The translations under genes and the position numbers were made by a program. The notes under the pieces were generated by a model. The model worked only from the letters and a program-made list of their open reading frames with translations. It made no database searches and was not told the origin of the DNA. From Shewanella sp. KX20019 (GTDB lineage: Bacteria > Pseudomonadota > Gammaproteobacteria > Enterobacterales > Shewanellaceae), in contig NZ_CP068437.1 of assembly GCF_016757755.1 (NCBI RefSeq), positions 3,906,001-3,970,000 on the forward strand: a stretch of 64,000 bases of DNA. The letters run 5' to 3'. Shown piece after piece: positions 52,352 to 61,663 of the stretch (its first letter is position 1; every line of letters begins with the position of its first letter).

Positions 52352-53080
52352 GTACGTGCAACTTTCACTGCATACGGCTCAAGCCTCCACTAAGGCGTAC
52401 TACGTTACCCGGTAACCACAAGGGTTACCTTTGCAATACTAACTTGAAGCTTTGATACTTTCTGCGCTATGACTTTCCAATCGATGGCTTGTCATTGAGC
52501 AAAGCAAGGAGAGGCACTAACTTCAGTTGAAGTCATCATTTGCGTTTCTCCATCAACAAAGTTCTTCTAATTTTCTTGCAACGGGAGACCAGCTGGAAGT
52601 GGGCTCACTTTCGTGCCAGACACAAGGTCTGTATCTGCATCATTACAATGCAGCTTTGGCTTTCTCCAGCCTCCTTTACCTGCACCACTATCGGCTATCT
52701 TCACAGATAACTTTCCCAATGGGAGCGGTTCAGGCTTACCGTGTTCCGTATGAAGCGTAATGTCAGGTTAGATGCCCACTCTAGTGCGAAGAGCTATTAT
52801 GACCACGAAAGAGCATTGCCCAATCTCTTTCCAGCTCTCGTTGCCATTTTGGCCACAGCGTATAAACCACTTCCGCTGCTTCTCATATAACGCACCTTAT
52901 GTGGATTCACCTATGTTCATCATACTGACTCCCTAGCACTTACCCGATTGTGGTTATCAGGAAGAACGTCCTCTCACGATTTCGTTCCCATTCGGCATAA
53001 AGCCAAATATCGTTACATTGTCTGGCTCGCTACTTTATTCAGAGCCATAGGGTCATCTGGTGATACAGATGGTTCACTCT
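52352..53080 (-). mobile_element. decayed group II intron (domains I to V)
   Basis: Minus-strand sequence shows a group II intron fossil. The domain I-like segment includes GTTATATGAGAAGCAGCGG and GCAACGAGAGCTGGAAAGAG; the 5' part of a maturase ORF is at about 52420-52539; then GGTTACCGGGTAACGTAG and the domain V hairpin start GAGCCGTATGCAGTGAAAG with TTGCACGTAC (52352-52380). Nearly all of the reverse transcriptase is deleted. The 5' end is not exactly placed; near 53060-53085 is likely. Confidence 0.78.
52420..52539 (-). pseudogene. group II intron maturase, N-terminal remnant
   Basis: ATG at 52539 opens MMTSTEVSASPCFAQ, then an in-frame TGA where the family has Trp, then QAIDWKVIAQKVSKLQVSIAK, the usual start of group II reverse transcriptases. 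After about 40 residues it joins directly to domain IV/V sequence. The reverse transcriptase, X and endonuclease parts are gone. Confidence 0.8.
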
Positions 53081-53144
53081 TATCGCCGTGAACAGCGCTT
53101 CATACGACTTCAGGTCGCACGGACAGAATAGAGTTACCTTCAGG

Positions 53145-53545
53145 CAAAGGTGGTTCCAATGACCTGCGGTCAGCGTATGTGCAGACGCAACTGAGGCTCG
53201 CTTTGCGCCGTCAGACCTCCAAGGACGGAGGGAATGCCAAATTCTGTATGGAACAGAATTGGCCATGGTCGCTCTGCGGTTTCATCCCTGAAGCCGAAGG
53301 CCTCAGTTGCATCTACACTGGTTTCGAAAAGCGCAAGCTCTCAGCATTATAGTTATCAATAAAAGCTTTTAAATTAGATAAACCTCCACATCAGTGAACA
53401 TCAGAATTTACATTTAAGTAGCCAAATTTGCAGACTGCAATCTTCCCCGTTGGAAATTTTGCTTTTTAAATTTCGCCGGGGTGCTGAGGGGTCGACTCTT
53501 ATGAAATCAACAGCGGGCGCAAGCGCTTTCCCCCTCGTCTCACTA
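53145..53545 (+). repeat. dispersed repeat family 2, copy 2
   Basis: Matches 10070-10500 in the same orientation, best at 53345-53465. Contains an inserted or variable middle part relative to copy 1 (53195-53290). Lies between the intron fossil and the AbgT gene, with no gene inside. Confidence 0.8.
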
Positions 53546-53574
53546 TTAGCTAATTATCGAATAACTATCCGCTA

Positions 53575-55134
53575 TTACAAGCCATAGCTGTAACTAGCAC
53601 CAAGCCCTAGCGGTAAGCCTATTGACCAATATAGCAGTAACCAGGCACTCCAAATTGTCATCAAGGCTAGACTAAACGGCAACATCATCGAGATAAGTGT
53701 ACCGATCCCAATATTGTTCACATAGCGTTGGCAATAGACCACCACTAACGGGAAATAAGGCATCAACGGAGTAATAATATTGGAGCTTGAATCCCCAACC
53801 CTATAAGCCGCTTGCGACAGATCCGGACTGATATTGAGCTGCATCAACATTGGCACTAATACTGGACCTATCAATGCCCACTTTGCCGATGACGAACCAA
53901 CAAATAAGTTAACAAAACCAACCAGTATAATCATACCCACCACAGTGATCTCTGCCGGTAAGTTAAGCGCTTTAAGACCGCTCGCACCCTCTACTGCAAT
54001 TAGCGCCCCTAGATTGGATGCCGAAAATGCTGCCACAAACTGAGCGCAGAAAAATGCCATGACGATGTAATGCGACATCCCACTCATCGATTTAGACATT
54101 GCTTGAACCACATCAGCCGAGTTCTTAAAACTGCCAGTGATATAGCCATACACGAGTCCAGGCAACATAAAAAAGATAAATATCAGCGGTACAATCGATT
54201 GCATTAACGGCGCACTAAAACTGGTAAGTGAGCCGTTACTATCACGCAAAGTCGAGGTTTCAGGCAGGGTTAGCGAGAAAAAACCCACTATCGCGATTAA
54301 CATCACCAAAGAGGCACTTCGAAATGCTTTCAACTCTATAGGCGTGACTTTATCCATTGCGGGCAGGTCCACTTCATCGCGGTTTACCTTATGGGTTCGA
54401 TTCAATCTAGGTTCGAGTACCTTGTCGGTTAACCACCAGATAAGCAGCGTGATTGGAATACAAGATGAAGCAGCAAAGAACCAGTTATTAAGTGGGTTTA
54501 CCTCGATGCTCGGGTCAACAATTTGCGCTGCTGACTGGGTAAAGCTTTGCAATAGAGGGTCGATACCCGATGGAATAAAGTTAGCGCAAAAACCGCCGGA
54601 CACCCCCGCAAAGGCCGCTGCAATACCCGCTAACGGATGACGTCCAACCGTAAAAAAGATAACCCCAGCAAGTGGAATAACCACCACGTAACCCGCATCA
54701 GTAGCGGTATGCGAGATAATACCCACCAGCACGACTGCAGGAGTCAAAAACTTAGCCGGTGTTATCTTTAGCATCTGTTTAAGCGCGGTATTGATAAAGC
54801 CCGAATGCTCAGCGACTCCAACACCGAGCATGGCGACTAATACCACGCCTAAGGGAGCAAATGCAGTGAAAGTGCTAACCATGGAGGTTAGGAAGTGAGT
54901 GAGTGCTTCCGCACTGAGTAGATTGTTCACTACAATAGGGCTGTCTGTGCGCGGGTCTATCGCATCAAAGCTCACACCCGACAGCAGTGCTGAAAGCCCC
55001 CATACCGCAAACATCAGTATTAAAAATAACATCGCAGGATCAGGTAGCTTATTCCCCACGCGTTCAATACCGTCCAGCGCTTTACCTAACATGCCCTGCG
55101 CGCCGTTATCAGCAGGGATTTGTGTACTAGCCAT
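53575..55134 (-). CDS. AbgT-family transporter
   Basis: A 519-residue inner membrane transporter with about 11-13 helices, starting MASTQIPADNGAQG. Carries PAMLFLILMFAVWGLSALLSG, GVVLVAMLGVGVAEHSGF and FVGSSSAKWALIGPVLVPMLM-type stretches of the AbgT family (p-aminobenzoyl-glutamate uptake; some members export sulfonamides). ATG 55134 preferred over one two codons upstream. Monocistronic next to the mobile island. Confidence 0.93.
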   Translation of the reverse strand: MASTQIPADNGAQGMLGKALDGIERVGNKLPDPAMLFLILMFAVWGLSALLSGVSFDAIDPRTDSPIVVNNLLSAEALTHFLTSMVSTFTAFAPLGVVLVAMLGVGVAEHSGFINTALKQMLKITPAKFLTPAVVLVGIISHTATDAGYVVVIPLAGVIFFTVGRHPLAGIAAAFAGVSGGFCANFIPSGIDPLLQSFTQSAAQIVDPSIEVNPLNNWFFAASSCIPITLLIWWLTDKVLEPRLNRTHKVNRDEVDLPAMDKVTPIELKAFRSASLVMLIAIVGFFSLTLPETSTLRDSNGSLTSFSAPLMQSIVPLIFIFFMLPGLVYGYITGSFKNSADVVQAMSKSMSGMSHYIVMAFFCAQFVAAFSASNLGALIAVEGASGLKALNLPAEITVVGMIILVGFVNLFVGSSSAKWALIGPVLVPMLMQLNISPDLSQAAYRVGDSSSNIITPLMPYFPLVVVYCQRYVNNIGIGTLISMMLPFSLALMTIWSAWLLLYWSIGLPLGLGASYSYGL

Positions 55135-55317
55135 AATCAATCCAACCTATTTTGTTTTTATCCGTCTAGCTAAATACAGCAAGCCAGTACAATTGGCTCA
55201 GCATTAGCAACGCGGATTTCTTAGTAAACAATAGGATAGAATTGAAGGCTTTACCCAAGCTTAAATTAAGCACTTGATTTTAAAATAGCTAGAAACGGCA
55301 CTATTTCAGATAGACAT

Positions 55318-55344
55318 AAAAAAAGCCCCGTTGACCAACGGGGC
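55318..55344 (-). terminator. kdsA terminator
   Basis: GCCCCGTTG...CAACGGGGC-type hairpin (55325-55344) with seven T on the minus strand, 30 bp after kdsA. Confidence 0.92.
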
Positions 55345-55374
55345 TTTAGCAGTAAACGCGCTTTAAGTGAAAAA

Positions 55375-56223
55375 CTACTTACTAGTATCGATTGGCGCAA
55401 ATGACTTGATAAGATCATCAACTGCTTTCATCTGCACTAAATAGTTCTCTAACTGATTCAACGGCAGAGCACAAGGACCATCACACTTTGCATTATCTGG
55501 ATCTGGGTGCGCTTCAATAAACAAGCCCGCTAAACCTAATGCCATGCCACTCCGTGCAAGCTCTGTTGCTTGAGCGCGGCGTCCACCAGCACTATCGCTA
55601 CGTCCACCTGGTTGTTGTAATGCATGAGTTGCATCAAAAATGACTGGATAGCCTGATTGCTTCATCTCATCCATGCCCAACATATCAACCACTAGGTTGT
55701 TATAACCAAAGCTTGAGCCACGCTCACATAAAATGATCTCGTCATTACCCGCTTCATTAAACTTAGTAATGATGTGACGCATTTCGTGAGGCGCTAAGAA
55801 CTGTGGTTTCTTAACATTGATAATCGCACCAGTTTGCGCCATTGCGACAACCAAGTCAGTTTGACGTGCTAAGAAGGCTGGCAACTGAATAATATCGACA
55901 ACTTCAGCCACTGGAGCACACTGAGCAACTTCATGTACGTCCGTAATTAATGGTAGGTTGAAGGTTGATTTGATCTCTTCAAAGATCTTTAACCCCTCTT
56001 CCATGCCAGGGCCACGGTAAGAGTTAACCGATGAGCGATTCGCCTTATCAAATGACGCTTTAAATACGTAAGGGATCCCCAGTTTCTGAGTCACTTCCGC
56101 GTAAGTCTCGGCTATCTGCATTGCAAGATCGCGTGACTCCAGCACATTCATACCACCAAACAACACAAAAGGTTTGTCATTTGCGATTTCAATCGAACCT
56201 AAACCAATGGTTTTATTGCTCAT
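55375..56223 (-). CDS. kdsA: 3-deoxy-8-phosphooctulonate synthase (KDO8P synthase)
   Basis: A 282-residue enzyme condensing phosphoenolpyruvate with arabinose-5-phosphate for LPS inner core. Motifs: FVLFGGMNVLESRD, YVFKASFDKANRSS, NVKKPQFLAP (the Asn of the metal-free class) and IEAHPDPDNAKCDGPCALPL. ATG 56223 has a second ATG one codon upstream. Follows the DUF819 gene by 71 bp. Confidence 0.97.
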   Translation of the reverse strand: MSNKTIGLGSIEIANDKPFVLFGGMNVLESRDLAMQIAETYAEVTQKLGIPYVFKASFDKANRSSVNSYRGPGMEEGLKIFEEIKSTFNLPLITDVHEVAQCAPVAEVVDIIQLPAFLARQTDLVVAMAQTGAIINVKKPQFLAPHEMRHIITKFNEAGNDEIILCERGSSFGYNNLVVDMLGMDEMKQSGYPVIFDATHALQQPGGRSDSAGGRRAQATELARSGMALGLAGLFIEAHPDPDNAKCDGPCALPLNQLENYLVQMKAVDDLIKSFAPIDTSK

Positions 56224-56294
56224 CAATCTCTTCTCTCTTGGTGAGCCAAGACTTTTGCCTTGGCGTTATTCAAATTAAATTGTTACCCATAACA

Positions 56295-57563
56295 CTAGGT
56301 TGCGACTATTTGCAGGATTTGACCACACATCCATGCCATATAAGTGCCTAAAGCATAGCCCAACACAGCCAGAAGCACACCAACAGGCGCAAGCGCTGGG
56401 TGGAACGCTGCTGCAACAACAGGGGCTGATGCTGCGCCACCGACGTTAGCCTGACTGCCTACCGCCATATAAAATAGCGGCGCTTTAATTATTTTGGCGA
56501 CAATGAGCATAAAGCTGGCGTGCACTGTCATCCAAATAATACCAATAGCAAAGTACCACAGGTTCTCCGCATCAAATAGCTTAGACACATCCATATGTAA
56601 ACCGATAGTCGCGACTAAGATGTACAAGAATACTGTTGCAACTTTCGATGCGCCAGCCGCTTCTAGGTGGCGCACTGGGCTGAACGACATTGCTAAGCCG
56701 ATGGTTGTTACTGTGACGATTAACCAGAAGAACTTAGAGGTTAAACTGTAATCGCGGGTCCATGGGTAGTTCGCTTCAAAAAATGGCCCTAAGAAATCGG
56801 CGAATAGATGCGCTAGACCGGTAATACCAAAGCCAACTGCAGCAATCATCATTAAGTCGTTAAGGCTCGGAATACGTGCGTTCTCGGCATGGTACTTTTC
56901 TACTTTCTCTTTCAACGCCTCTAAGGCCGAAGTATCAGCCCCTGTTTTAGCGTCGATCTCTTTGGCTTTTGATGCCATAAATAGCAATACTGCCATCCAT
57001 ATATTGGCCACAATGACATCGACGGTCACCATGATAGAGAATATTTCGCCACCGGCTCCGTAGATCTCTTTCATAGCAGCCTGATTCGCGCCGCCACCAA
57101 TCCAACTCCCCGCAAGCGTTGTCATACCACGCCATACAGCCTCTGGACCAGTCACACCTAACACGTCAGGGTTGATGCTAGAGATAATCAACAGTGCAAT
57201 AGGGCCGCCAATCACAATCCCGACGGTACCTGTCAAAAACATGATAATCGCTTTGGGGCCGAGAGACAGAATTGCTTTAAGGTCAACACTTAAAATAAGC
57301 AGCACTAAACAAGCCGGTAGCAAATAACGAGATGCGACGAAATACAGCTTGGAAGTGTCGCCGTCGATAATATTAAAGGTGTTTAGCAATGATGGTAAAA
57401 AATAACACATCAACAATGCGGGAATGTAAGTATAAAACTTCTTCCAAAAGTGGTTACTACTGTTGCTGGTATAAAAAACAAAACCCAACACAACGGCGAG
57501 TATACCGAGCGCTGTCGCATCATTAGTCACTAATGCGCTGGTTACCGAATCGGAACTACTCAT
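56295..57563 (-). CDS. DUF819 family membrane protein
   Basis: A 422-residue polytopic protein, about 11-12 helices, of the DUF819 (YjcL-like) family. Recognised by the SWIGGGANQAAMKE and GSQANVGGAASAPVVAAAFHP motifs, which resemble glycine-rich transporter turns. Role unknown, perhaps a transporter. It sits between sirB1 and kdsA, which are usually adjacent in this neighbourhood, so it looks like a lineage-specific addition. Confidence 0.85.
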   Translation of the reverse strand: MSSSDSVTSALVTNDATALGILAVVLGFVFYTSNSSNHFWKKFYTYIPALLMCYFLPSLLNTFNIIDGDTSKLYFVASRYLLPACLVLLILSVDLKAILSLGPKAIIMFLTGTVGIVIGGPIALLIISSINPDVLGVTGPEAVWRGMTTLAGSWIGGGANQAAMKEIYGAGGEIFSIMVTVDVIVANIWMAVLLFMASKAKEIDAKTGADTSALEALKEKVEKYHAENARIPSLNDLMMIAAVGFGITGLAHLFADFLGPFFEANYPWTRDYSLTSKFFWLIVTVTTIGLAMSFSPVRHLEAAGASKVATVFLYILVATIGLHMDVSKLFDAENLWYFAIGIIWMTVHASFMLIVAKIIKAPLFYMAVGSQANVGGAASAPVVAAAFHPALAPVGVLLAVLGYALGTYMAWMCGQILQIVAT

Positions 57564-57773
57564 TGATCCTATCTCCCTGATAATGGCTGTACTTTTATTT
57601 GCAGTACTTTGCCTAGTTATTATTCTTGCTATTCAATTTGTGATTTCACTAATGGCGCATTAGTGCGCTCTAATACTAATGATGGCTTTACCAATAAAGG
57701 GCCGTTAGGCCCCTATACCCGTTCGCCCCAAGATGCAGATTTCTGTACTTTGAAGTAGAACGGGGATAATTAC

Positions 57774-58565
57774 TTAATGAAACGTTTCAACGTTCTCTTT
57801 AAGCTCTTTCAATTGCATTTTAACCAGTTCAATGACCGGGTCATGTGGACTGTTATCGACAAAATGTTTTAAGTCGGCCGTAGCAACACTGATACACCCC
57901 AACTGCTGGGCAATAAAAGCCCGCTCACGATTGAGGTTAAGATCATCTGCATGCCATTGAAGCAGCAAGTTACAACACTCCATCGCAGGCTCAAATTTGT
58001 GTGCAACAATACTGCCCGCTTTCATCTCATGGATCATACGTGACACGAGACGTTTAACTGAAGCAGGCTTTAAATAACTCGGCTTTAATACTGCCGCATT
58101 ACCCAGCTCACCGCGCACCAAAATATGCAGCTGGTGCTTGCTAAACTCATTACCAGTCAAGGGATCAATAAAACGAATGTCGTCATCAATCTGGCTAACG
58201 AGCACCGTTTGACCCGGTAAAAGTAATGGCTCTAACTTAAGGTCAAGCTGCTTTGCGAGTAGCATTAACACTGTCGCTAGCGTGGTGCTATTCCCCTGCT
58301 TTGAGGTCATGCATTTACCGAGGTCGGCAGCATCGGCGCTGTAATACGCTTCGCGAGGGCAGAACCCCAAATCATTATAAAACCAATTGAGTAACCCAGC
58401 TAAACGCTCATGACGATCGACAACATAAAAGCTCAGCACTGAACCCGCGAGTTCAAGCCACGCCCAGTTAGCATTCTTAGCTTTTGAAAATCCAAGGTGC
58501 TCTGCAACTTCAAAAGCTGTTTCAGGTAGTTTAATTGAATCGTTAAGTTTCAAGGAAGTCTTCAA
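57774..58565 (-). CDS. SirB1-family protein (transglutaminase-like fold)
   Basis: A 263-residue SirB1 protein with a degenerate transglutaminase-like N-terminal domain (LAGLLNWFYNDLGFCPREAYYSADAAD) and a C-terminal helical TPR-like part. TTG start at 58565 overlaps the sirB2 stop (TTGA), implying coupling. The family was named for a Salmonella invasion-regulator locus, but its molecular role is unclear. Confidence 0.9.
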   Translation of the reverse strand: MKTSLKLNDSIKLPETAFEVAEHLGFSKAKNANWAWLELAGSVLSFYVVDRHERLAGLLNWFYNDLGFCPREAYYSADAADLGKCMTSKQGNSTTLATVLMLLAKQLDLKLEPLLLPGQTVLVSQIDDDIRFIDPLTGNEFSKHQLHILVRGELGNAAVLKPSYLKPASVKRLVSRMIHEMKAGSIVAHKFEPAMECCNLLLQWHADDLNLNRERAFIAQQLGCISVATADLKHFVDNSPHDPVIELVKMQLKELKENVETFH

Positions 58566-58957
58566 CCTAATAATATAGCTTGCTTAAACACAGCGAGTTT
58601 AGCGGCATAAAATACCCAACCTAAAGCGCCCAATGCAGCAAATACTTTAAATAATTTATTACGATTGGCTTTCAGTGCAATGGTCGCAAGCAAGATATAA
58701 GCAACAACGGCACTAAGCTTTTCAGTCATCCAAGGATCAACAAATGGATACTGTTTGATTGAGAAGCACAAAATCAATCCAGACAAAAGCAGCAAGGTAT
58801 CGATAACGTGTGGCGCTATCTTAACGAATTTCTTATCCATTATCGGAGATTGACGTAAATGAAGAGAAAAACGCACAATAAAAAACAATACGCTTAACGC
58901 TACAAACGTCATGTGAGTATGCTTAAACACAGGGTACAAACTATAGAATGTTTCCAT
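58562..58957 (-). CDS. SirB2-family membrane protein
   Basis: A 131-residue protein with four helices, starting METFYSLYPVFKHTHM. Contains HLRQSPIMDKKFVKIAPHVIDTLLLLSG, typical of SirB2. Part of a two-gene unit with sirB1. ATG 58957 chosen over an upstream ATG for family length. Confidence 0.9.
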   Translation of the reverse strand: METFYSLYPVFKHTHMTFVALSVLFFIVRFSLHLRQSPIMDKKFVKIAPHVIDTLLLLSGLILCFSIKQYPFVDPWMTEKLSAVVAYILLATIALKANRNKLFKVFAALGALGWVFYAAKLAVFKQAILLG

Positions 58958-59188
58958 GATTTTAGGTCTTTTAGCCGACAAAGGCGCTAGTGTACCCGAT
59001 CCCAAGAATCATAACCAATATCATGCCTTCGATCCCGTTGGAGTGCACATTTTTTAACCTCACTGTAAGTCGATATTAAAAATGCGGTTAATCTAACTCA
59101 AATAAATGCCGATAATGATAACGCTGCCAACTTGTTTGTAATCAGGCATAATTCCCCATAAACAATCATCGATACAGAGTACAAAATC

Positions 59189-59599
59189 GTGGCTCAATTT
59201 ACCTTTGATAATAGTGATGCCTTTGCCGAAACGGTGAAGAATAGAATCGCTGTATTTAACTGGCAACACTGGGAAGTTTCTGAAAGGTTACCCCTCGGAC
59301 TAAAACTTGAAAGCCAAACAGGCGAGCTGTTAGCCGGTTTTTCAGGAAGAACCTTCGGTAATTGGCTGATGATTGATAATTTGTGGGTCGATGAAAGCCT
59401 ACGAGGCCAGCAAATTGGCCACCAGCTACTTGTTGAAGCTGAGACTATTGCGCGATCTAAAGGTTGTAAATTTGCAATGCTTGATACGCTTAACTTTCAG
59501 GCCAGACCTTTTTATGAAGCCAGAGGCTATGAAGTGCAATGGACACAAGCGGCGTACCCGAAGACTGGCTGTAAATATTTTATGGTCAAAGCCTTATAG
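59189..59599 (+). CDS. GNAT-family N-acetyltransferase
   Basis: A 136-residue acetyltransferase. Acetyl-CoA site: LWVDESLRGQQIGHQLLVEAE. Substrate unknown. GTG start at 59189 with only a weak ribosome-binding site. Points against sirB2 and prmC, splitting the usual sirB-prmC order. Confidence 0.9.
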   Translation: MAQFTFDNSDAFAETVKNRIAVFNWQHWEVSERLPLGLKLESQTGELLAGFSGRTFGNWLMIDNLWVDESLRGQQIGHQLLVEAETIARSKGCKFAMLDTLNFQARPFYEARGYEVQWTQAAYPKTGCKYFMVKAL

Positions 59600-59628
59600 C
59601 GTATTGTTCGTGGCTAATACATACAAAA

Positions 59629-59649
59629 AAGGCACTTTTAAAGTGCCTT
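59629..59649. terminator. bidirectional terminator between GNAT gene and prmC
   Basis: AAGGCACTT TTAA AAGTGCCTT with runs of A and T on either side. Confidence 0.92.
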
Positions 59650-59671
59650 TTTTATCGAAAGTATTGACTCG

Positions 59672-60514
59672 CTATCTTGGCCTACGCCCCAACGTACAGC
59701 GATCATTGCTGCCAAAGTCTCGTACAGTGGCTACGTTTTCGTAACCGAGTTCAATCAACTTTTCTCTAAGCTCAATCGCCTGCTGGTAGCCATGTTCAAG
59801 CAACAAGTAACCACCTGGCGCTAAATAATCTCGGGCGCAACTTGCGATATGAAACAAGTCAGCGAAACCTTTTAAAGGCGCAGTTAAGGCACTTTGTGGC
59901 TCAAATCGCACATCGCCTTGAGAAAGATGTTCATCCTCTTCGTCAATATAGGGCGGATTAGACACAATCAAGTTAAAGTCATAGCACTCAACGGCATCAA
60001 ACCAATCGCTTTGGAATACATCGACTTGCTCAAGCTTTAAGTTAGTGCGGTTCTCAATCGCCAGCGCAACAGCCTCTTCGACTTTATCAATCGCGCACAC
60101 CTGCCACTCGTTACGCTCATGCGCCAATGACAAAGCTATCGCACCAGTACCCGTGCCTAAATCCAATACCCGCGCATTTTCAGCTAATGGTAGATTTAAA
60201 GCTGTTTCGACCAATATTTCTGTATCAGGTCTTGGGATCAAGGTGGTGGGGTTAACTCTAAATGGCAGCGACCAAAACTCTCTTTCACCAACAATATGGG
60301 CAATCGGGTTACCTCTAAGCCGCTTGGCGAGCATCTGTTTAAACTCAGAGACTTGTGTTGACTCCAAGCTTTTTTCTGGCCAAGTGTAGATGTAGCTACG
60401 CGGTTTATTGATAATATGCAGCAGCATAACTTCAGCATCTAACGAAGCTGAATCCGAAATAGTGTCTAACTGAGAAGAGGCCCATTTAAGGGCCCCAGAT
60501 ATAGTCAATTGCAA
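59672..60514 (-). CDS. prmC: release-factor glutamine methyltransferase
   Basis: A 280-residue SAM enzyme that N5-methylates the GGQ glutamine of release factors. Motif I VLDLGTGTGAIALSLA and the catalytic VSNPPYID are present. TTG start. Follows prfA by about 50 bp, as in most gammaproteobacteria. Confidence 0.97.
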   Translation of the reverse strand: MQLTISGALKWASSQLDTISDSASLDAEVMLLHIINKPRSYIYTWPEKSLESTQVSEFKQMLAKRLRGNPIAHIVGEREFWSLPFRVNPTTLIPRPDTEILVETALNLPLAENARVLDLGTGTGAIALSLAHERNEWQVCAIDKVEEAVALAIENRTNLKLEQVDVFQSDWFDAVECYDFNLIVSNPPYIDEEDEHLSQGDVRFEPQSALTAPLKGFADLFHIASCARDYLAPGGYLLLEHGYQQAIELREKLIELGYENVATVRDFGSNDRCTLGRRPR

Positions 60515-60564
60515 GGAATGTCCTTATTCATCGAATATGATAGAACTGAGCCAACCAGTAACAG

Positions 60565-61650
60565 TTAGCCTTCGCCAAGAGCTGCAAGCATATCGGCTTG
60601 GTTTTCTAGGATAAGCGGTTCAAGAACAACATCTAAATCACCTTCCATAAACTCATTTAAGCGATAGAGAGTAAGGTTGATGCGATGCTCACTGACTCGA
60701 CCTTGAGGGAAGTTGTAAGTACGAATACGCTCAGAACGATCACCACTACCGACTAAGTTACGGCGGGTACTTTCTTCGGAGCTACGACGTTTTTCATCCT
60801 CAACGGCTTGAATACGAGCAGTAAGTACACTCATCGCTTGAGCACGGTTTTTATGCTGTGAACGCTGATCTTGGCATTCGACCACTATACCCGTCGGGAT
60901 ATGCGTAAGACGAATAGCTGAATCTGTCTTGTTGACGTGCTGTCCACCGGCGCCTGATGCTCTGAAAGTATCGACCTTCAAATCACCTTTATTGATTTCA
61001 ATGGCCTCTGATTCAGGGATTTCAGGCAACACAACAACGGTACATGCTGAGGTGTGTACTCGACCTTGAGATTCTGTTTCTGGCACCCGCTGAACGCGGT
61101 GTCCGCCAGACTCAAACTTCAACTGTCCGTACACGCCTTCACCACTAACTTTAGCAATAACCTCTTTAAAGCCGCCATGTTCACCTTCGTTGGTGTTCAT
61201 CACTTCTAACTGCCAGCGTTTACTTTCAACATACTTGCTATACATGCGGAACAGATCGCCAGCAAAAATAGCCGCTTCATCGCCACCTGCACCCGCACGG
61301 ATCTCAATAAAGCAGTTATTATCATCGTTAGGATCTTTTGGCAGCAAGAGAATTTGCAGCTCATCTTCAAGTACGGCAATAGCTGCTTTAGCAATTTTGT
61401 ACTCTTCTTGAGCCATCTCTTTAAGCTCAGCATCATCCTCTTCCATCATCTCTTTAGCTGACTCGAGATCTTCCTCGGCTTGCTGAAAAGATTTAAAAGT
61501 ACGGACGACATCCTCTAACTGAGAATATTCTTTAGACAAGGCGCGAAAACGCTCCTGATCGGCAATAACACCCGCATCGCTCAGTAGCGCCAACACTTCT
61601 TCATTACGTTCAAGCAAGCCTTCAAGCTTGCGAATCACACTGTCCTTCAT
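60565..61650 (-). CDS. prfA: peptide chain release factor 1
   Basis: A 361-residue RF1. GASGAGGQHVNKTDSAIRL contains the catalytic GGQ; the anticodon-like tripeptide region reads GHRVQRVPETES with PET, the RF1 version. It reads UAA and UAG. It is 13 bp after hemA in the same operon. Confidence 0.98.
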   Translation of the reverse strand: MKDSVIRKLEGLLERNEEVLALLSDAGVIADQERFRALSKEYSQLEDVVRTFKSFQQAEEDLESAKEMMEEDDAELKEMAQEEYKIAKAAIAVLEDELQILLLPKDPNDDNNCFIEIRAGAGGDEAAIFAGDLFRMYSKYVESKRWQLEVMNTNEGEHGGFKEVIAKVSGEGVYGQLKFESGGHRVQRVPETESQGRVHTSACTVVVLPEIPESEAIEINKGDLKVDTFRASGAGGQHVNKTDSAIRLTHIPTGIVVECQDQRSQHKNRAQAMSVLTARIQAVEDEKRRSSEESTRRNLVGSGDRSERIRTYNFPQGRVSEHRINLTLYRLNEFMEGDLDVVLEPLILENQADMLAALGEG

Positions 61651-61663
61651 TAAAACGCTAACC

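Noticed and set aside
52527..52760. 77-codon plus-strand frame
   Set aside because: It is antisense to group II intron domain I-IV sequence.
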